Positions 52,242 through 60,914 of a stretch of 64,000 nucleotides of DNA are shown one piece after another. The DNA comes from Sphingomonas sp. Y57 (GTDB lineage: Bacteria; Pseudomonadota; Alphaproteobacteria; Sphingomonadales; Sphingomonadaceae). The notes beneath the pieces are model-generated. The model was given only the letters and a program-made list of their open reading frames with translations. It had not been told where the DNA came from and did no database searches. Location: positions 149,178 to 213,177 of the forward strand of contig NZ_LDES01000002.1 of assembly GCF_001015195.1 (NCBI RefSeq). Reading direction: 5' to 3'. Made by a program: the position numbers and the translations under genes. The first letter of the stretch is position 1, and each line of letters begins with the position of its first letter.

Positions 52242-52658
52242 ATGAGCCCTGTGTTCGCCAGACGGCTTGCCAGCGTCTATCAGGACGAGGTTCCGTCACC
52301 CTTGCTTTCGATGGCTCAGGGCGCCGCGCTGGATTTTGAGCGAGTCGAGGTGAAGGGCCCGCAGAGTAGGCTATTCGGGCAGAACTCGACAGGCGGGGCG
52401 ATCGACTATGTCGCCGCGAAGCCGACGAGGGATTTCTTGGCCGGGCTTACGACCAGCTACGGCCGCTTCAGCACGATCGACGCCACTGGTCATGCAGGGG
52501 GGCAGCTGGCGTCGGGCGTCGCCTTACGGGGGTCGGGCAGGGCGCTGCATGGCGGCGACTGGCAGCGTAGCGCGACCCGCGATCCGTCGCTGAGCCAGAA
52601 GCCTTTCTATCAAGCGCGGCTGCTGGGCGAGCTGCAGCCCGGCGAATGCACGTCGTGA
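52242..52658 (+). pseudogene. TonB-dependent receptor plug-domain fragment
   Basis: 139 codons from an ATG with AGGAGG directly upstream. The frame reads QDEVPSPLLSM, ALDFERVEVKGPQ, LFGQNSTGGAIDYVAAKPT and YGRFSTIDATGHAGG, matching the plug and early barrel of the receptors at 43038 and 54306. Signal peptide, TonB box and nearly all of the barrel are missing, one residue of the usual EVLKGPQGT is lost, and GT has become SR. It cannot work as a receptor. The stop lies beside the MFS start, so the remnant may serve as a translated leader for that gene. Confidence 0.8.
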
Positions 52659-53890
52659 CGATGGATCGAAACGAGCTACGCGATGGATGGCGGCTGATTG
52701 TGGCGCTGCATATCGCGATCGCATTCGGCGTGGCCGTTATGCTGCCCTTCTCCATAGGCGCGTTCGTCGTGCCGTTGTCGAGCCAATTCGGCTGGAGCCG
52801 TCAGCAGATCGGATCGGCGGTGTCGATCTTCGCCGCCGGCTGCGTGCCGATGAGCTTCGTCGTCGGATATCTGGCCGACCGCTTCGGCGCGCGGAAGATA
52901 TTGATATTGTCGCATGCCGGCCTCGCGCTGTGCTTCGCCCTGTACGCGGCGATGCGGACATTGTGGCATTTCCACGCCGTGAGCATCCTCGTTCCGCTTT
53001 TGGGCGGCGGAACGCTGGTGATCAGTGCCACCAAGTTGCTAAACGAGCATTTCGGCCGCCACCGCGGCCTGGCGCTTGGGCTGGCGCTGGCCGGCTCCGG
53101 CGTCGGGGCGCTCATCGTCCCGCTATTCGCGACCTGGCTGCTCCAGGAATTCGGATGGCGCGCCGCCTTCGCCGGGTTAGCGCTGCTGCCGCTGCTCATT
53201 GCCGCTCCCCTCGTTTTCCTGTGGGTGCGCGATGACATCCGCACCACCGGCAGCGGTTTGATCGGGGCAGAACCGGCGAAAGCCGTGCCGGGACTCCGCT
53301 TTGCGGAAGCGTTACAGGACTATCGCTTCTGGATCATCGCCATTTCATTTGTCGGCGCATCGGGTGCCTATGTTGGCGTGGTCAGCAGCCTTGTGCCGAT
53401 CCTGGTCGCGCGGGCGTTCACCCCATTGGCCGCCGCCAGCATGATGAGCCTGTTCGGCTTGTCGATGCTGATCGGGCGGCTGGTGACGGGCATAATGCTC
53501 GATCGGCTATGGGCTCCGCTGGTGGCGCTGATCCTATGCCTTCCGGCCAGCCTATCGCTGCTGTTGTGGGACGCCGCCGATGGCCGGATGATCGCGGTGC
53601 TCGTATTCCTGATCGGTCTGGCCTCCGGGTCCGAATATGATCTGAGTGCATTCCTCGTGTCGCGATATTTCGGGCTGCGCGACTATGGGAAAATCTATGC
53701 CGCCATTTTTGCGGCCTTCGCCATCGGGGGTGTCGCGGCATCGCAGCTTTATGGCTGGGCGTTCGAGCTATGGGGATCCTATCACTGGGGGATAATGGCG
53801 TCGGCTGGCGGCTTTGCGGTCTGCGCTCTGCTGCCGCTCATGCTTGGCAGATATGTATTTTCAAATGAAATCCTAAAACCGTCAGAATAG
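52646..53890 (+). CDS. MFS transporter
   Basis: 414 residues from the ATG at 52646, or 409 from the ATG at 52661 (MDRNELRDGWRL). Twelve hydrophobic segments; the conserved loop 2-3 motif is GYLADRFGARKILI. It resembles monocarboxylate/oxalate-type permeases. Neither start has a clear ribosome site of its own, so coupling to the receptor fragment upstream is likely. It may carry the imported compound or a product across the inner membrane. Confidence 0.87.
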   Translation: MHVVTMDRNELRDGWRLIVALHIAIAFGVAVMLPFSIGAFVVPLSSQFGWSRQQIGSAVSIFAAGCVPMSFVVGYLADRFGARKILILSHAGLALCFALYAAMRTLWHFHAVSILVPLLGGGTLVISATKLLNEHFGRHRGLALGLALAGSGVGALIVPLFATWLLQEFGWRAAFAGLALLPLLIAAPLVFLWVRDDIRTTGSGLIGAEPAKAVPGLRFAEALQDYRFWIIAISFVGASGAYVGVVSSLVPILVARAFTPLAAASMMSLFGLSMLIGRLVTGIMLDRLWAPLVALILCLPASLSLLLWDAADGRMIAVLVFLIGLASGSEYDLSAFLVSRYFGLRDYGKIYAAIFAAFAIGGVAASQLYGWAFELWGSYHWGIMASAGGFAVCALLPLMLGRYVFSNEILKPSE

Positions 53891-54305
53891 ATTTGCGAGA
53901 TGTCTTAAATATCAAACTATTACGACATGCAATTTCGGCATGCGGCGCATAGTGCATAAGTCTTATGTGGTATCGATCGACTACTGTAAAGAAGTCGAAC
54001 GACGGATTGGGAGAGGTGGTGTGGGTCGGAGGTGCGCCGACATTCGCAGTGAAAATCAACGCGAAATATGACGGCGATTAATATCCCGAACGGTCCGCCA
54101 TCTTCCCTGAAGATCGATAAGGAGATGATGCAGGCAACGGCATTCGCAGCAGATCCTTCTCCGGACCGGCCTGTGCTTCGCAGCGACGGCGTCCGCGAAG
54201 GCAAGCGGACCGACGGTGAAAAACAGCCATACTGCCCGGATTCTTTCCGTTCGAGAGGAATCCGGTCGATGAACCGTTAAAAGCGCAATCTCGAGGGGAG
54301 AGGAA
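53891..54305. other. 415-base leader before the TonB receptor
   Basis: No gene is supported. Predicted LysR site 3 lies at 53954-53973, more than 330 bases before the receptor start, so a long untranslated leader is possible. A 70-codon open frame at 54068-54280 has no homologue I recognise. Confidence 0.6.
53954..53973. promoter_or_regulatory. Predicted LysR binding site 3
   Basis: GCATAAGTCTTATGTGGTAT contains the perfect dyad ATAAG-T-CTTAT. It is the most symmetrical of the three related sites and stands upstream of the second TonB receptor. Confidence 0.63.
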
Positions 54306-56624
54306 ATGAGAAAATTACTTCACGGAGCTTCGGCTCTATCAATGGCCGTTGCAGTCTGCGCGCCAGCCTTGGCGCAAGATGCTGCTCCGGAGGACATGAC
54401 CGGCATCAACGAGATCATCGTGACCGCGACCAAGCGTTCGCAGTCGGTTAATAGCGTGCCGATGTCGATCACGGCCGCCACCGGCGATCAGCTCAAGCAG
54501 CTAGGGGTCGCCGATGTGGCCGGTCTTGCCAAGGTTGTTCCCGGCTTTTTCGCACAGGACAGCTCATATGGCACGCCGGTCTATTATTTGCGCGGCGTGG
54601 GCTTCTACGAGCAATCGGTTCTCGTGAAAGCGCCTGTCGGCGTCTATGTCGACGAAGTTCCGGTCCCCTATCCGGTGATGGGCTCGGGAGCCTCGTTCGA
54701 CCTTGAGCGAGTCGAAGTGCTCAAGGGGCCGCAGGGCACGCTGTTCGGCGCCAATGCCACGGGTGGCGCGATCAATTATATCGCCGCCAAACCCACGGAT
54801 TCGTTCAGCGCCGCGATCAACGGCGGATATGGACGTTTTGACGCGGCGCATCTCGGTGGGCATGTCAGCGGCGCGCTGAGCCAAAACCTGAGCGCCCGCT
54901 TGTCGCTCAACCATGAATCGAGCGGTGATTGGCAGCGCAGTCAGACCAGCGACAGGACGATCGGCTCGCGCAATTTCACCCAGGGCAGGCTCCAGTTATT
55001 GTGGAACCCCACAAATGATTTCACCGCGCACCTGACCCTTAGCGGCTTCCGCGACAGGTCCGACACGCAGCAGGCTCAGCAGGTCGCCACCTTCAAGCAG
55101 ACGCCGACCGCCGTGCTAGATCCGGCGCTGCTCGCCCAGCCGCTGCCCAACGACGCTCGCGATGCGGATTGGAACGAACGTTTCCCTCTGAAGCGCAACA
55201 ACCGCATGTATCAGGCGGCGTTGCGCATGGACTATGATATCACGACCGACATCAAGCTCACCTCGATCAGCGCCTATTCGCACTACCGGCAGCTGCAGGG
55301 ACTCGACACCGACGGCGTTGCGGTCAGCGCGGTCAATCTCCAAGTCTATGCAAATATCGACAGCTTCAACCAGGAACTCCGCCTGGCGGGCAACAGCGGC
55401 GGGCTGCAATGGCTACTCGGGGGTAATTACGAACGCAGCACCGCGTTCGAGAACACATTGAACGATCCATCACGCAATACGTCGGCGGTCACGTTCAGGG
55501 CTCTCGGCCTCCCGGACATCGACCTCGTTTCCTTCGAAGGGCGCACCAAGTTCGAAAGCTGGGCCGCCTTCGGTAACGTCGATTACGATATCGGCGATAT
55601 GATCACCCTGCATGCAGGCGCGCGATATACGAAGACCGATCTCGATTTCACCGGCTGTCTGAGGACTCAAGGTAACAATACATTCGGCACCGGCGTGGCG
55701 ACCTTGCTGGGATTGCCCCGGCCCGTCGTCGGACAATGCGCAACCGTGGTGACCGTGGCGCCGGTTCCCCCGGCAACCACGCCGACCCGCGCGCTCGGGC
55801 AGGTGAGCCAGACCTTGCCCGAAGACAATGTGTCCTGGCGCGTCGGTGTCGACTTCAAGCCCGCCGCCGGTCATCTGATCTATGCCAATGTAAGCCGGGG
55901 TTACAAATCGGGCGCCTATACCAGCCTTTCCGGCACGGCAGCCGGCCAATATGCGCCGGCTGTCCAGGAAGAGCTGACGGCCTATGAGCTCGGCTTCAAA
56001 TCGAGCTTGTTTGATCGAATGCTGCAGCTCAACGGCGCGCTGTTCTATTATGACTATAAGGACAAGCAGCTCCGTGGCCGGATCGATACCGGTCCGCCCT
56101 TCCGCTTCCTCGAAGCACTGATCAATATTCCGAAGTCCCGCGTTAAGGGTGCGGAATTCCAGATCGTCGCGGCACCGACCGACGGGCTGCGCCTGTCCTT
56201 TGGCGGCGTTTATCTCGACAGCAAGATCACGGCCAATTACAGCAACTTCACTCAGTTTGGGCAGTTGGCTTCCTTCAAGGGCCAGCGTTTCCCCTATACG
56301 CCGAAATGGTCGCTCAATGGCGACGTCAATTATGAGTTCGGCATCAATGACCGGCTGGACGGCTTCGCTGGCGCCAACCTGACCTACAAGTCGTCGACGA
56401 GCGGCGATTTCGTACCTGATCCACGCGTGGCGGTTGACGGCTATACATTGTTGGACCTGCGCGCCGGCATCAAGGCCGCTGACGGCAAGTGGACCGTCAG
56501 CTTGTACGGTCGGAACGTGACCGACAAATATTATTGGTCGACGGCAACGCGACGTGCGGATTCGGTGGTTCGCTTCGCCGGAATGCCGGCCACCTATGGT
56601 ATCGATTTCAGCGTGAAGTTCTGA
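54306..56624 (+). CDS. TonB-dependent receptor
   Basis: 772 residues. GAGGGGAGAGG precedes the ATG. Signal peptide ending ALAQ, TonB box-like NEIIVTATKR, plug motif RVEVLKGPQGTLFGANATGG, barrel ending in Phe (DFSVKF). It shares subfamily features with the receptor at 43038 (GGAINYIAAKPTD, YGRFD), so the two probably take up related compounds. It is followed by a strong terminator. Confidence 0.93.
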   Translation: MRKLLHGASALSMAVAVCAPALAQDAAPEDMTGINEIIVTATKRSQSVNSVPMSITAATGDQLKQLGVADVAGLAKVVPGFFAQDSSYGTPVYYLRGVGFYEQSVLVKAPVGVYVDEVPVPYPVMGSGASFDLERVEVLKGPQGTLFGANATGGAINYIAAKPTDSFSAAINGGYGRFDAAHLGGHVSGALSQNLSARLSLNHESSGDWQRSQTSDRTIGSRNFTQGRLQLLWNPTNDFTAHLTLSGFRDRSDTQQAQQVATFKQTPTAVLDPALLAQPLPNDARDADWNERFPLKRNNRMYQAALRMDYDITTDIKLTSISAYSHYRQLQGLDTDGVAVSAVNLQVYANIDSFNQELRLAGNSGGLQWLLGGNYERSTAFENTLNDPSRNTSAVTFRALGLPDIDLVSFEGRTKFESWAAFGNVDYDIGDMITLHAGARYTKTDLDFTGCLRTQGNNTFGTGVATLLGLPRPVVGQCATVVTVAPVPPATTPTRALGQVSQTLPEDNVSWRVGVDFKPAAGHLIYANVSRGYKSGAYTSLSGTAAGQYAPAVQEELTAYELGFKSSLFDRMLQLNGALFYYDYKDKQLRGRIDTGPPFRFLEALINIPKSRVKGAEFQIVAAPTDGLRLSFGGVYLDSKITANYSNFTQFGQLASFKGQRFPYTPKWSLNGDVNYEFGINDRLDGFAGANLTYKSSTSGDFVPDPRVAVDGYTLLDLRAGIKAADGKWTVSLYGRNVTDKYYWSTATRRADSVVRFAGMPATYGIDFSVKF

Positions 56625-56673
56625 CACGGCCTGGCGCCTCGCTCTGCAGGGCGCCAATCCTCCAAGGACAGAG

Positions 56674-56706
56674 AAAGGGCGTGGCGTTCATGGCGCCGCG
56701 CCCTTT
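56674..56706 (+). terminator. Rho-independent terminator after the TonB receptor
   Basis: AAAGGGCGTGGCG (56674-56686) pairs with CGCCGCGCCCTTT (56694-56706) with one G-T wobble and a 7-base loop, followed by TTTAA. It is the clearest intrinsic terminator in the window. The rest of the gap to 56910 shows nothing recognisable. Confidence 0.85.
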
Positions 56707-56910
56707 TTAATTTGAGTCCGGCATCAAAGGCGAGTCGCCCGGGTTGATGCCCCTTCCGATCGATGGTCGGATGCACGATCGTTTGACGATCCGACGATAT
56801 CGGATCCTCCGGTTGTCGGCTTGGCGGGCATTCCCAATCGGCAGATGATTCCCACTGCGAGGGAAGCGCGCCGGCGGCCAAGCGGGCAAGCTTGGCCGCC
56901 GGTGGCGGCA

Positions 56911-58458
56911 TCAGATGCGCCGATCCATGCCTTGCCAGAAGGGCTCGCGCAGTTTGCGCTTGAACAGCTTGCCCGACTCCTCGCGGGGCAGGTCGGTCGC
57001 GAACTCGACCGTCTTGGGCAGCATATATCCAGGAACATGATCGCGCAGATACTCGCGGACATCGGAGGCGGTGACCGCTGGAGCATCCTGCTTGAGCTCG
57101 ATCACCCCATGGACGCTTTCGCCGAATTCTTCGTCGGGAATACCGAACACAGCGCAGTCGGCCACACCCGGCATCTTGTGGAGCGCCGCTTCGATCTGGG
57201 CCGGGTAAATGTTCACGCCGCCCGATATGATCATATCCTTCACCCGATCGCAGATGAACAGGAAGCCGTCCTCATCGAGATAGCCCATGTCACCCGCGCC
57301 GATGAAGCCGGGTACGAGCTCCATCGCCCGGCGGTCTTCTTCGTGGTTGAGATATGTCATGTCGCCGGCACCCCGGATGCGGCACACGATCTCGCCGACC
57401 TCGCCCGGCGGCAGTGTATTTCCATCGTGGTCGACGATGAGCACGTCCGTCCCCGGCGGCGCCTTGCCTACCGTTCCGGGATGGGCAAGCCATTCCTCGG
57501 AGCTGCAGAAGACGACATTGCCGACTTCGGTGGCGCCATAATATTCGTGGATGATCGGTCCCCACCAGGCGATCATCTCGCGCTTGAGCGCAGGGGCGAT
57601 CGGCGCGGCGCCGTGGACGACATAGCGCAGCGATGAGAGGTCATATTTGCCGCGCACCTCGGGCGGTAGCTGCAAGAGGCGATAGAACATGATCGGCACC
57701 ATGTTCAGGTGGGTGATGCGCTTCGTTTCGATGATCCGTAGCAATTCTTCGGGATCGAAGCGCGGCATGATCGTGACGCTCGCCCCGGCGCGCACGGTGA
57801 AGTTGGAATGGGCGTTGGGAAGACCGTGGTACATGGGCCCCGTAACCACGGTGGAGATTTCGCTGGCCTGCCCATAATCGCCCAGGAAGCCATAGGAACG
57901 CGCCATCACACCGGCGATGATCGCCATCTCCGCATCGCCCATGATCCGCTTCACTCCCTTGGGCCGCCCCGTGGTGCCCGAGGTGTAGAAGACGATCTGC
58001 GGCAGCGTCTCGGGCGGATGTCGGCGGCGGGGAAATCCGTCGCGGAACGGGGCCCAGAGCGTAGCCTCGACCGGCAGCGGCGCATCGGTCGCTGGCAGTC
58101 TATAGGTTTTACGGATCAGTGCCGGGGTTTCGACGACGAATAGCTTGATATGCTCGGATATGCCGGGACGCATCTGTTCCACCAGGTCGGAATGGATGAA
58201 GAGCGCGGATACGCCAGAGTCGTCCAATATGTAGCGCAGATCGTCGGCGACGGCGTGCCAGTTGACCGGAACCGTGAACGCTCCGAGGCTACCGGCGGCC
58301 ATTGACGCTTCTATGAAGCCGGGCTCGTTGCGCATCATCACGGCGATGCCATCGCCGCGGCCGATACCCACGCTGGCCAGCGCCGATGCTGCTCGCTCGA
58401 TACGTTCGTCGAACAGAGCGCGGGGAAGCACGTCCTCTCCAAAGCTGATGGCGCTCAT
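56911..58458 (-). CDS. AMP-dependent acyl-CoA synthetase
   Basis: 515 residues from the ATG at 58458 (MSAISFGEDVL) with AGGAGAAAG upstream. Motifs: FYTSGTTGRPKGVKRI, YYGATEVGNV, DRVKDMIISGGVNIYPAQIE and the catalytic Lys in REESGKLFKRKLRE. It activates a carboxylic acid to CoA thioester. It diverges from the MFS-SDR-reductase-SDR operon, with which it probably serves one pathway. Confidence 0.9.
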   Translation of the reverse strand: MSAISFGEDVLPRALFDERIERAASALASVGIGRGDGIAVMMRNEPGFIEASMAAGSLGAFTVPVNWHAVADDLRYILDDSGVSALFIHSDLVEQMRPGISEHIKLFVVETPALIRKTYRLPATDAPLPVEATLWAPFRDGFPRRRHPPETLPQIVFYTSGTTGRPKGVKRIMGDAEMAIIAGVMARSYGFLGDYGQASEISTVVTGPMYHGLPNAHSNFTVRAGASVTIMPRFDPEELLRIIETKRITHLNMVPIMFYRLLQLPPEVRGKYDLSSLRYVVHGAAPIAPALKREMIAWWGPIIHEYYGATEVGNVVFCSSEEWLAHPGTVGKAPPGTDVLIVDHDGNTLPPGEVGEIVCRIRGAGDMTYLNHEEDRRAMELVPGFIGAGDMGYLDEDGFLFICDRVKDMIISGGVNIYPAQIEAALHKMPGVADCAVFGIPDEEFGESVHGVIELKQDAPAVTASDVREYLRDHVPGYMLPKTVEFATDLPREESGKLFKRKLREPFWQGMDRRI

Positions 58459-58801
58459 CGGTTTTCTTTCTCCTTCGCGGCCCGCCATGCGATGGCGGCA
58501 TCGATCTTGTTCCGGCTGAACCGACCTGCGGGCAGCGACGCCGGTATTCCGCCGCGGTCGCGACGCATTCCGCCTGGGCGGATTATAGTCGTAGATATCC
58601 GGTAGTGGAGCATCGGGGCGATGGGAAAGGCTGAATTGCTATTCCGCTCATGCCGCCCGGATATCGCCGCTCGCACGGACGCGACAACAACTGCACATGC
58701 TAGGTCAGCATGGATGGCAGTGCCATTTTATATGATGGGTATGGCCTCATTATGAAGCACTATTCTCTCCCGCGCGGGCCAAGATAGTCGAGGAGAGAAG
58801 G
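58459..58801. other. 343-base divergent control region
   Basis: Lies between the acyl-CoA synthetase and the leader ORF of the MFS gene. It contains the dyad CATGCT-AGGTC-AGCATG (58696-58712) and an AT-rich stretch TTTTATATGATGG. No gene is supported. Confidence 0.55.
58696..58712. promoter_or_regulatory. Dyad CATGCTAGGTCAGCATG
   Basis: A perfect 6-5-6 inverted repeat in the divergent gap, about 90 bases before the MFS leader ORF. It differs from the other operators in the window, so a separate regulator is likely. Confidence 0.42.
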
Positions 58802-58852
58802 ATGATAGTTCCGAAGCGCCCCTGCTCCGCCAGCCTGTGGCCAGTGGCATGA
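58802..58852 (+). CDS. 16-codon leader ORF upstream of and overlapping the MFS gene
   Basis: ATG at 58802 with AGGAGAGAAGG just upstream opens MIVPKRPCSASLWPVA, whose TGA overlaps the MFS ATG as ATGA. The MFS start at 58849 has no good ribosome site itself, so reinitiation from the leader is likely. The alternative is a start-proximal frameshift in the MFS gene. The sequence does not decide between them. Confidence 0.5.
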   Translation: MIVPKRPCSASLWPVA

Positions 58853-60096
58853 AAGCTGCCATCCCGATGGGATTTTCTGGCTGGAAGATCGTCGCCCGCT
58901 GTGCCTTGGCGCAAAATATTGCGACTGGCCTCGTCTTCGGCTCGTTCGGCCCGATGCTGATTAGCACCGAGCAGCATTTCGGCGTGTCACGGACCGCCGC
59001 CACCTTCGGCATGAGCGTCACCACGGCGACGATGGGCATATCCTCGCCGCTGCTCGGCAATGTAATGGGGCGTTTCCCAGTGCGCATCGGCATGATCTTC
59101 GGTGCGGTGCTCGGCGCGCTGGGCTTTATCGGGCTCGCCCTGCTTCCCAGCTTCGTTCTTGCTCTGCCGATGTACGCGCTCATCGGCGTTGCCGTATGCC
59201 TGCTCAGCATCCTCGGCCCGGTGTCCATCGTGAACCGGTGGTTTATGGCGGGTCGGGGCAAGATGCTCGGGATCATCAACCTGCCGATCGTCGTGTTCGT
59301 CCTGCCTTTCATATTGGCGGCGGCGCTTCCTATGTGGGGCCGCTCGGCGATCCTGCTCGCGATGGCGTCGGCATTCCTCCTTCTCATTCCTCTACTAATG
59401 ACCATGGTCGAAAGCCCCGCTCAGATCGGTGAGCGCCCCTGGGGGGAGTCTGCGGACGAAAGCAGGGCCAGCGCGGCTTTCACCGGCCGGGCCAGGCAAC
59501 CGGCCAGCCGCATATTGAGGATGCCGGAATTCTGGCTGCTCTCGCTGGGAGTGGGGATTATCACCGGCACCACCACGACCTTTGTCGTGCACATAGTTCC
59601 CTATGGCGGCCATATCGGCCTTGCACCTGAGGCGTCAGCCGGACTGATGTCGATCTATGCGGGAGCCGGTCTGGTCGGGGCCCTGCTGCTGGGCTGGATC
59701 GTTGACCGGCTGGGCGGGGCGGCGACATTGGGTCTCACCGCGCTTCTGCAGGCGGGCTTGTGGATCGTCATGCCGCAGACGTCGGGCCAAGCGCTGTTTC
59801 TTGCGTCGGCGGCGCTGGGGATCGTCGCGGTGCCGATCAACGTGCTGCACCAGTCGGCGTTAAGCGAATTGATCGAGCCTGCGGGCATCGGCCGGGCGCT
59901 GGGCATTAGCTATGCGTTGAAACTGCCGTTCATCTTCGCTTTCGCGCCGATCGCGTCCTTCCTGTTCGAATCCTCCGGGGGTTATCAAATCCCCTTCTGG
60001 ACGATGGGAAGTGCTCTCTTGGTGGCGGCGTTTCTCTTCGCCGCAGCCTATTTCGTCACACGATATCAAGTGGCTACCCCCGAACAAGCGATATGA
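58849..60096 (+). CDS. MFS transporter
   Basis: 415 residues from the ATG at 58849 (MKAAIPMGFSGWKIV); an in-frame GTG at 58837 is possible. Twelve hydrophobic segments with GNVMGRFPVRIGMIF in the first half and GWIVDRLGGAATLG in the second. It is first in a plus operon with SDR, quinone oxidoreductase and SDR. Likely inner-membrane uptake of the acid used by the divergent acyl-CoA synthetase. Confidence 0.86.
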   Translation: MKAAIPMGFSGWKIVARCALAQNIATGLVFGSFGPMLISTEQHFGVSRTAATFGMSVTTATMGISSPLLGNVMGRFPVRIGMIFGAVLGALGFIGLALLPSFVLALPMYALIGVAVCLLSILGPVSIVNRWFMAGRGKMLGIINLPIVVFVLPFILAAALPMWGRSAILLAMASAFLLLIPLLMTMVESPAQIGERPWGESADESRASAAFTGRARQPASRILRMPEFWLLSLGVGIITGTTTTFVVHIVPYGGHIGLAPEASAGLMSIYAGAGLVGALLLGWIVDRLGGAATLGLTALLQAGLWIVMPQTSGQALFLASAALGIVAVPINVLHQSALSELIEPAGIGRALGISYALKLPFIFAFAPIASFLFESSGGYQIPFWTMGSALLVAAFLFAAAYFVTRYQVATPEQAI

Positions 60097-60111
60097 CAGG
60101 AAGGTAACAAC

Positions 60112-60849
60112 GTGACAGGTGTCAAGGACAAGGTCATCGTCATCACGGGCGCGGGCAGCGGGATCGGCCGGTCAGCGGCGCGCATGTTAGCCGAGCGCGG
60201 CGCCAAGATCGTGGTCGGCGCGCGGCGGGCTGAAAAGCTCGAATCCCTGGTCAAGGAAGTCGAAGCGGCGGGCGGCGTCGCGAGCTTCAAGGTCACCGAC
60301 ACTGCCCGGCGCGAGGATGTCGCGGCGCTGGTCGCTCATGCATGCGACGTGCATGGCAAGCTGGACGTGCTGATCAGCAACGCAGGTGTAGCGCCGATCT
60401 CCAAGCTGGAGGATCTGCAGGTCGAGGATTGGGAGGCGATGGTCGACATCAACTTCAAGGGTGTCCTCTACGGTGTCGCCGCGGCGCTGCCGATTTTCCT
60501 GCGGCAGGGGTTTGGACATTTCGTCAACACCATCTCCACCTCCGGGCTCCAGGTCAGTCCGACGATGGCGGTCTATGCTGCGACCAAGAATGCGGTCCGG
60601 ACGCTGGGCGAAGGGCTAAGGATTGAATCCGACGGGCGCTATCGCGTCACCGGAATATCGCCTGGCTTCGTTGCCACCGATTTCGTCCAGTCGATGACCG
60701 ATCCGCAAGTCGCCGCTGCGATCCAGGCGCGCATGGATGCGATCGCGTTGGAACCCGAAGCGATCGCCAGGGCGATGGTTTATGCAATCGAGCAGCCCGA
60801 CCATGTCGATGTCGGCGATCTCGTCATACGGCCCGCCGTGCAGAACTGA
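60112..60849 (+). CDS. Short-chain dehydrogenase/reductase
   Basis: 245 residues from a GTG at 60112 with AGGAAGG upstream. VITGAGSGIGRSAARML binds the cofactor, SNAGVAPIS follows, and MAVYAATKNAVRTLGEGLR holds the catalytic Tyr and Lys. It begins 15 bases after the MFS stop. The ISPGFVATDF and DLVIRPAVQN end match SDR oxidoreductases of unknown substrate. Confidence 0.9.
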   Translation: MTGVKDKVIVITGAGSGIGRSAARMLAERGAKIVVGARRAEKLESLVKEVEAAGGVASFKVTDTARREDVAALVAHACDVHGKLDVLISNAGVAPISKLEDLQVEDWEAMVDINFKGVLYGVAAALPIFLRQGFGHFVNTISTSGLQVSPTMAVYAATKNAVRTLGEGLRIESDGRYRVTGISPGFVATDFVQSMTDPQVAAAIQARMDAIALEPEAIARAMVYAIEQPDHVDVGDLVIRPAVQN

Positions 60850-60914
60850 TCTTCCCGCGCCCAGGACGAGAAGCACGGCGCAGCTGCTGCCGATTTTTCA
60901 GGAGAGACAAGTCC

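Noticed and set aside
54068..54280. A 70-codon open frame in the leader of the second TonB receptor of region 3
   Set aside because: No ribosome site, no recognisable protein, and unlike nearby genes in composition.
58715..58775. A possible fourth LysR site (reverse strand ATAGTGCTTCATAATG) before the MFS operon
   Set aside because: It shares ATAGTGC with the neighbourhood of site 3 but lacks the ATAAG-N-CTT core, so the match is too weak.
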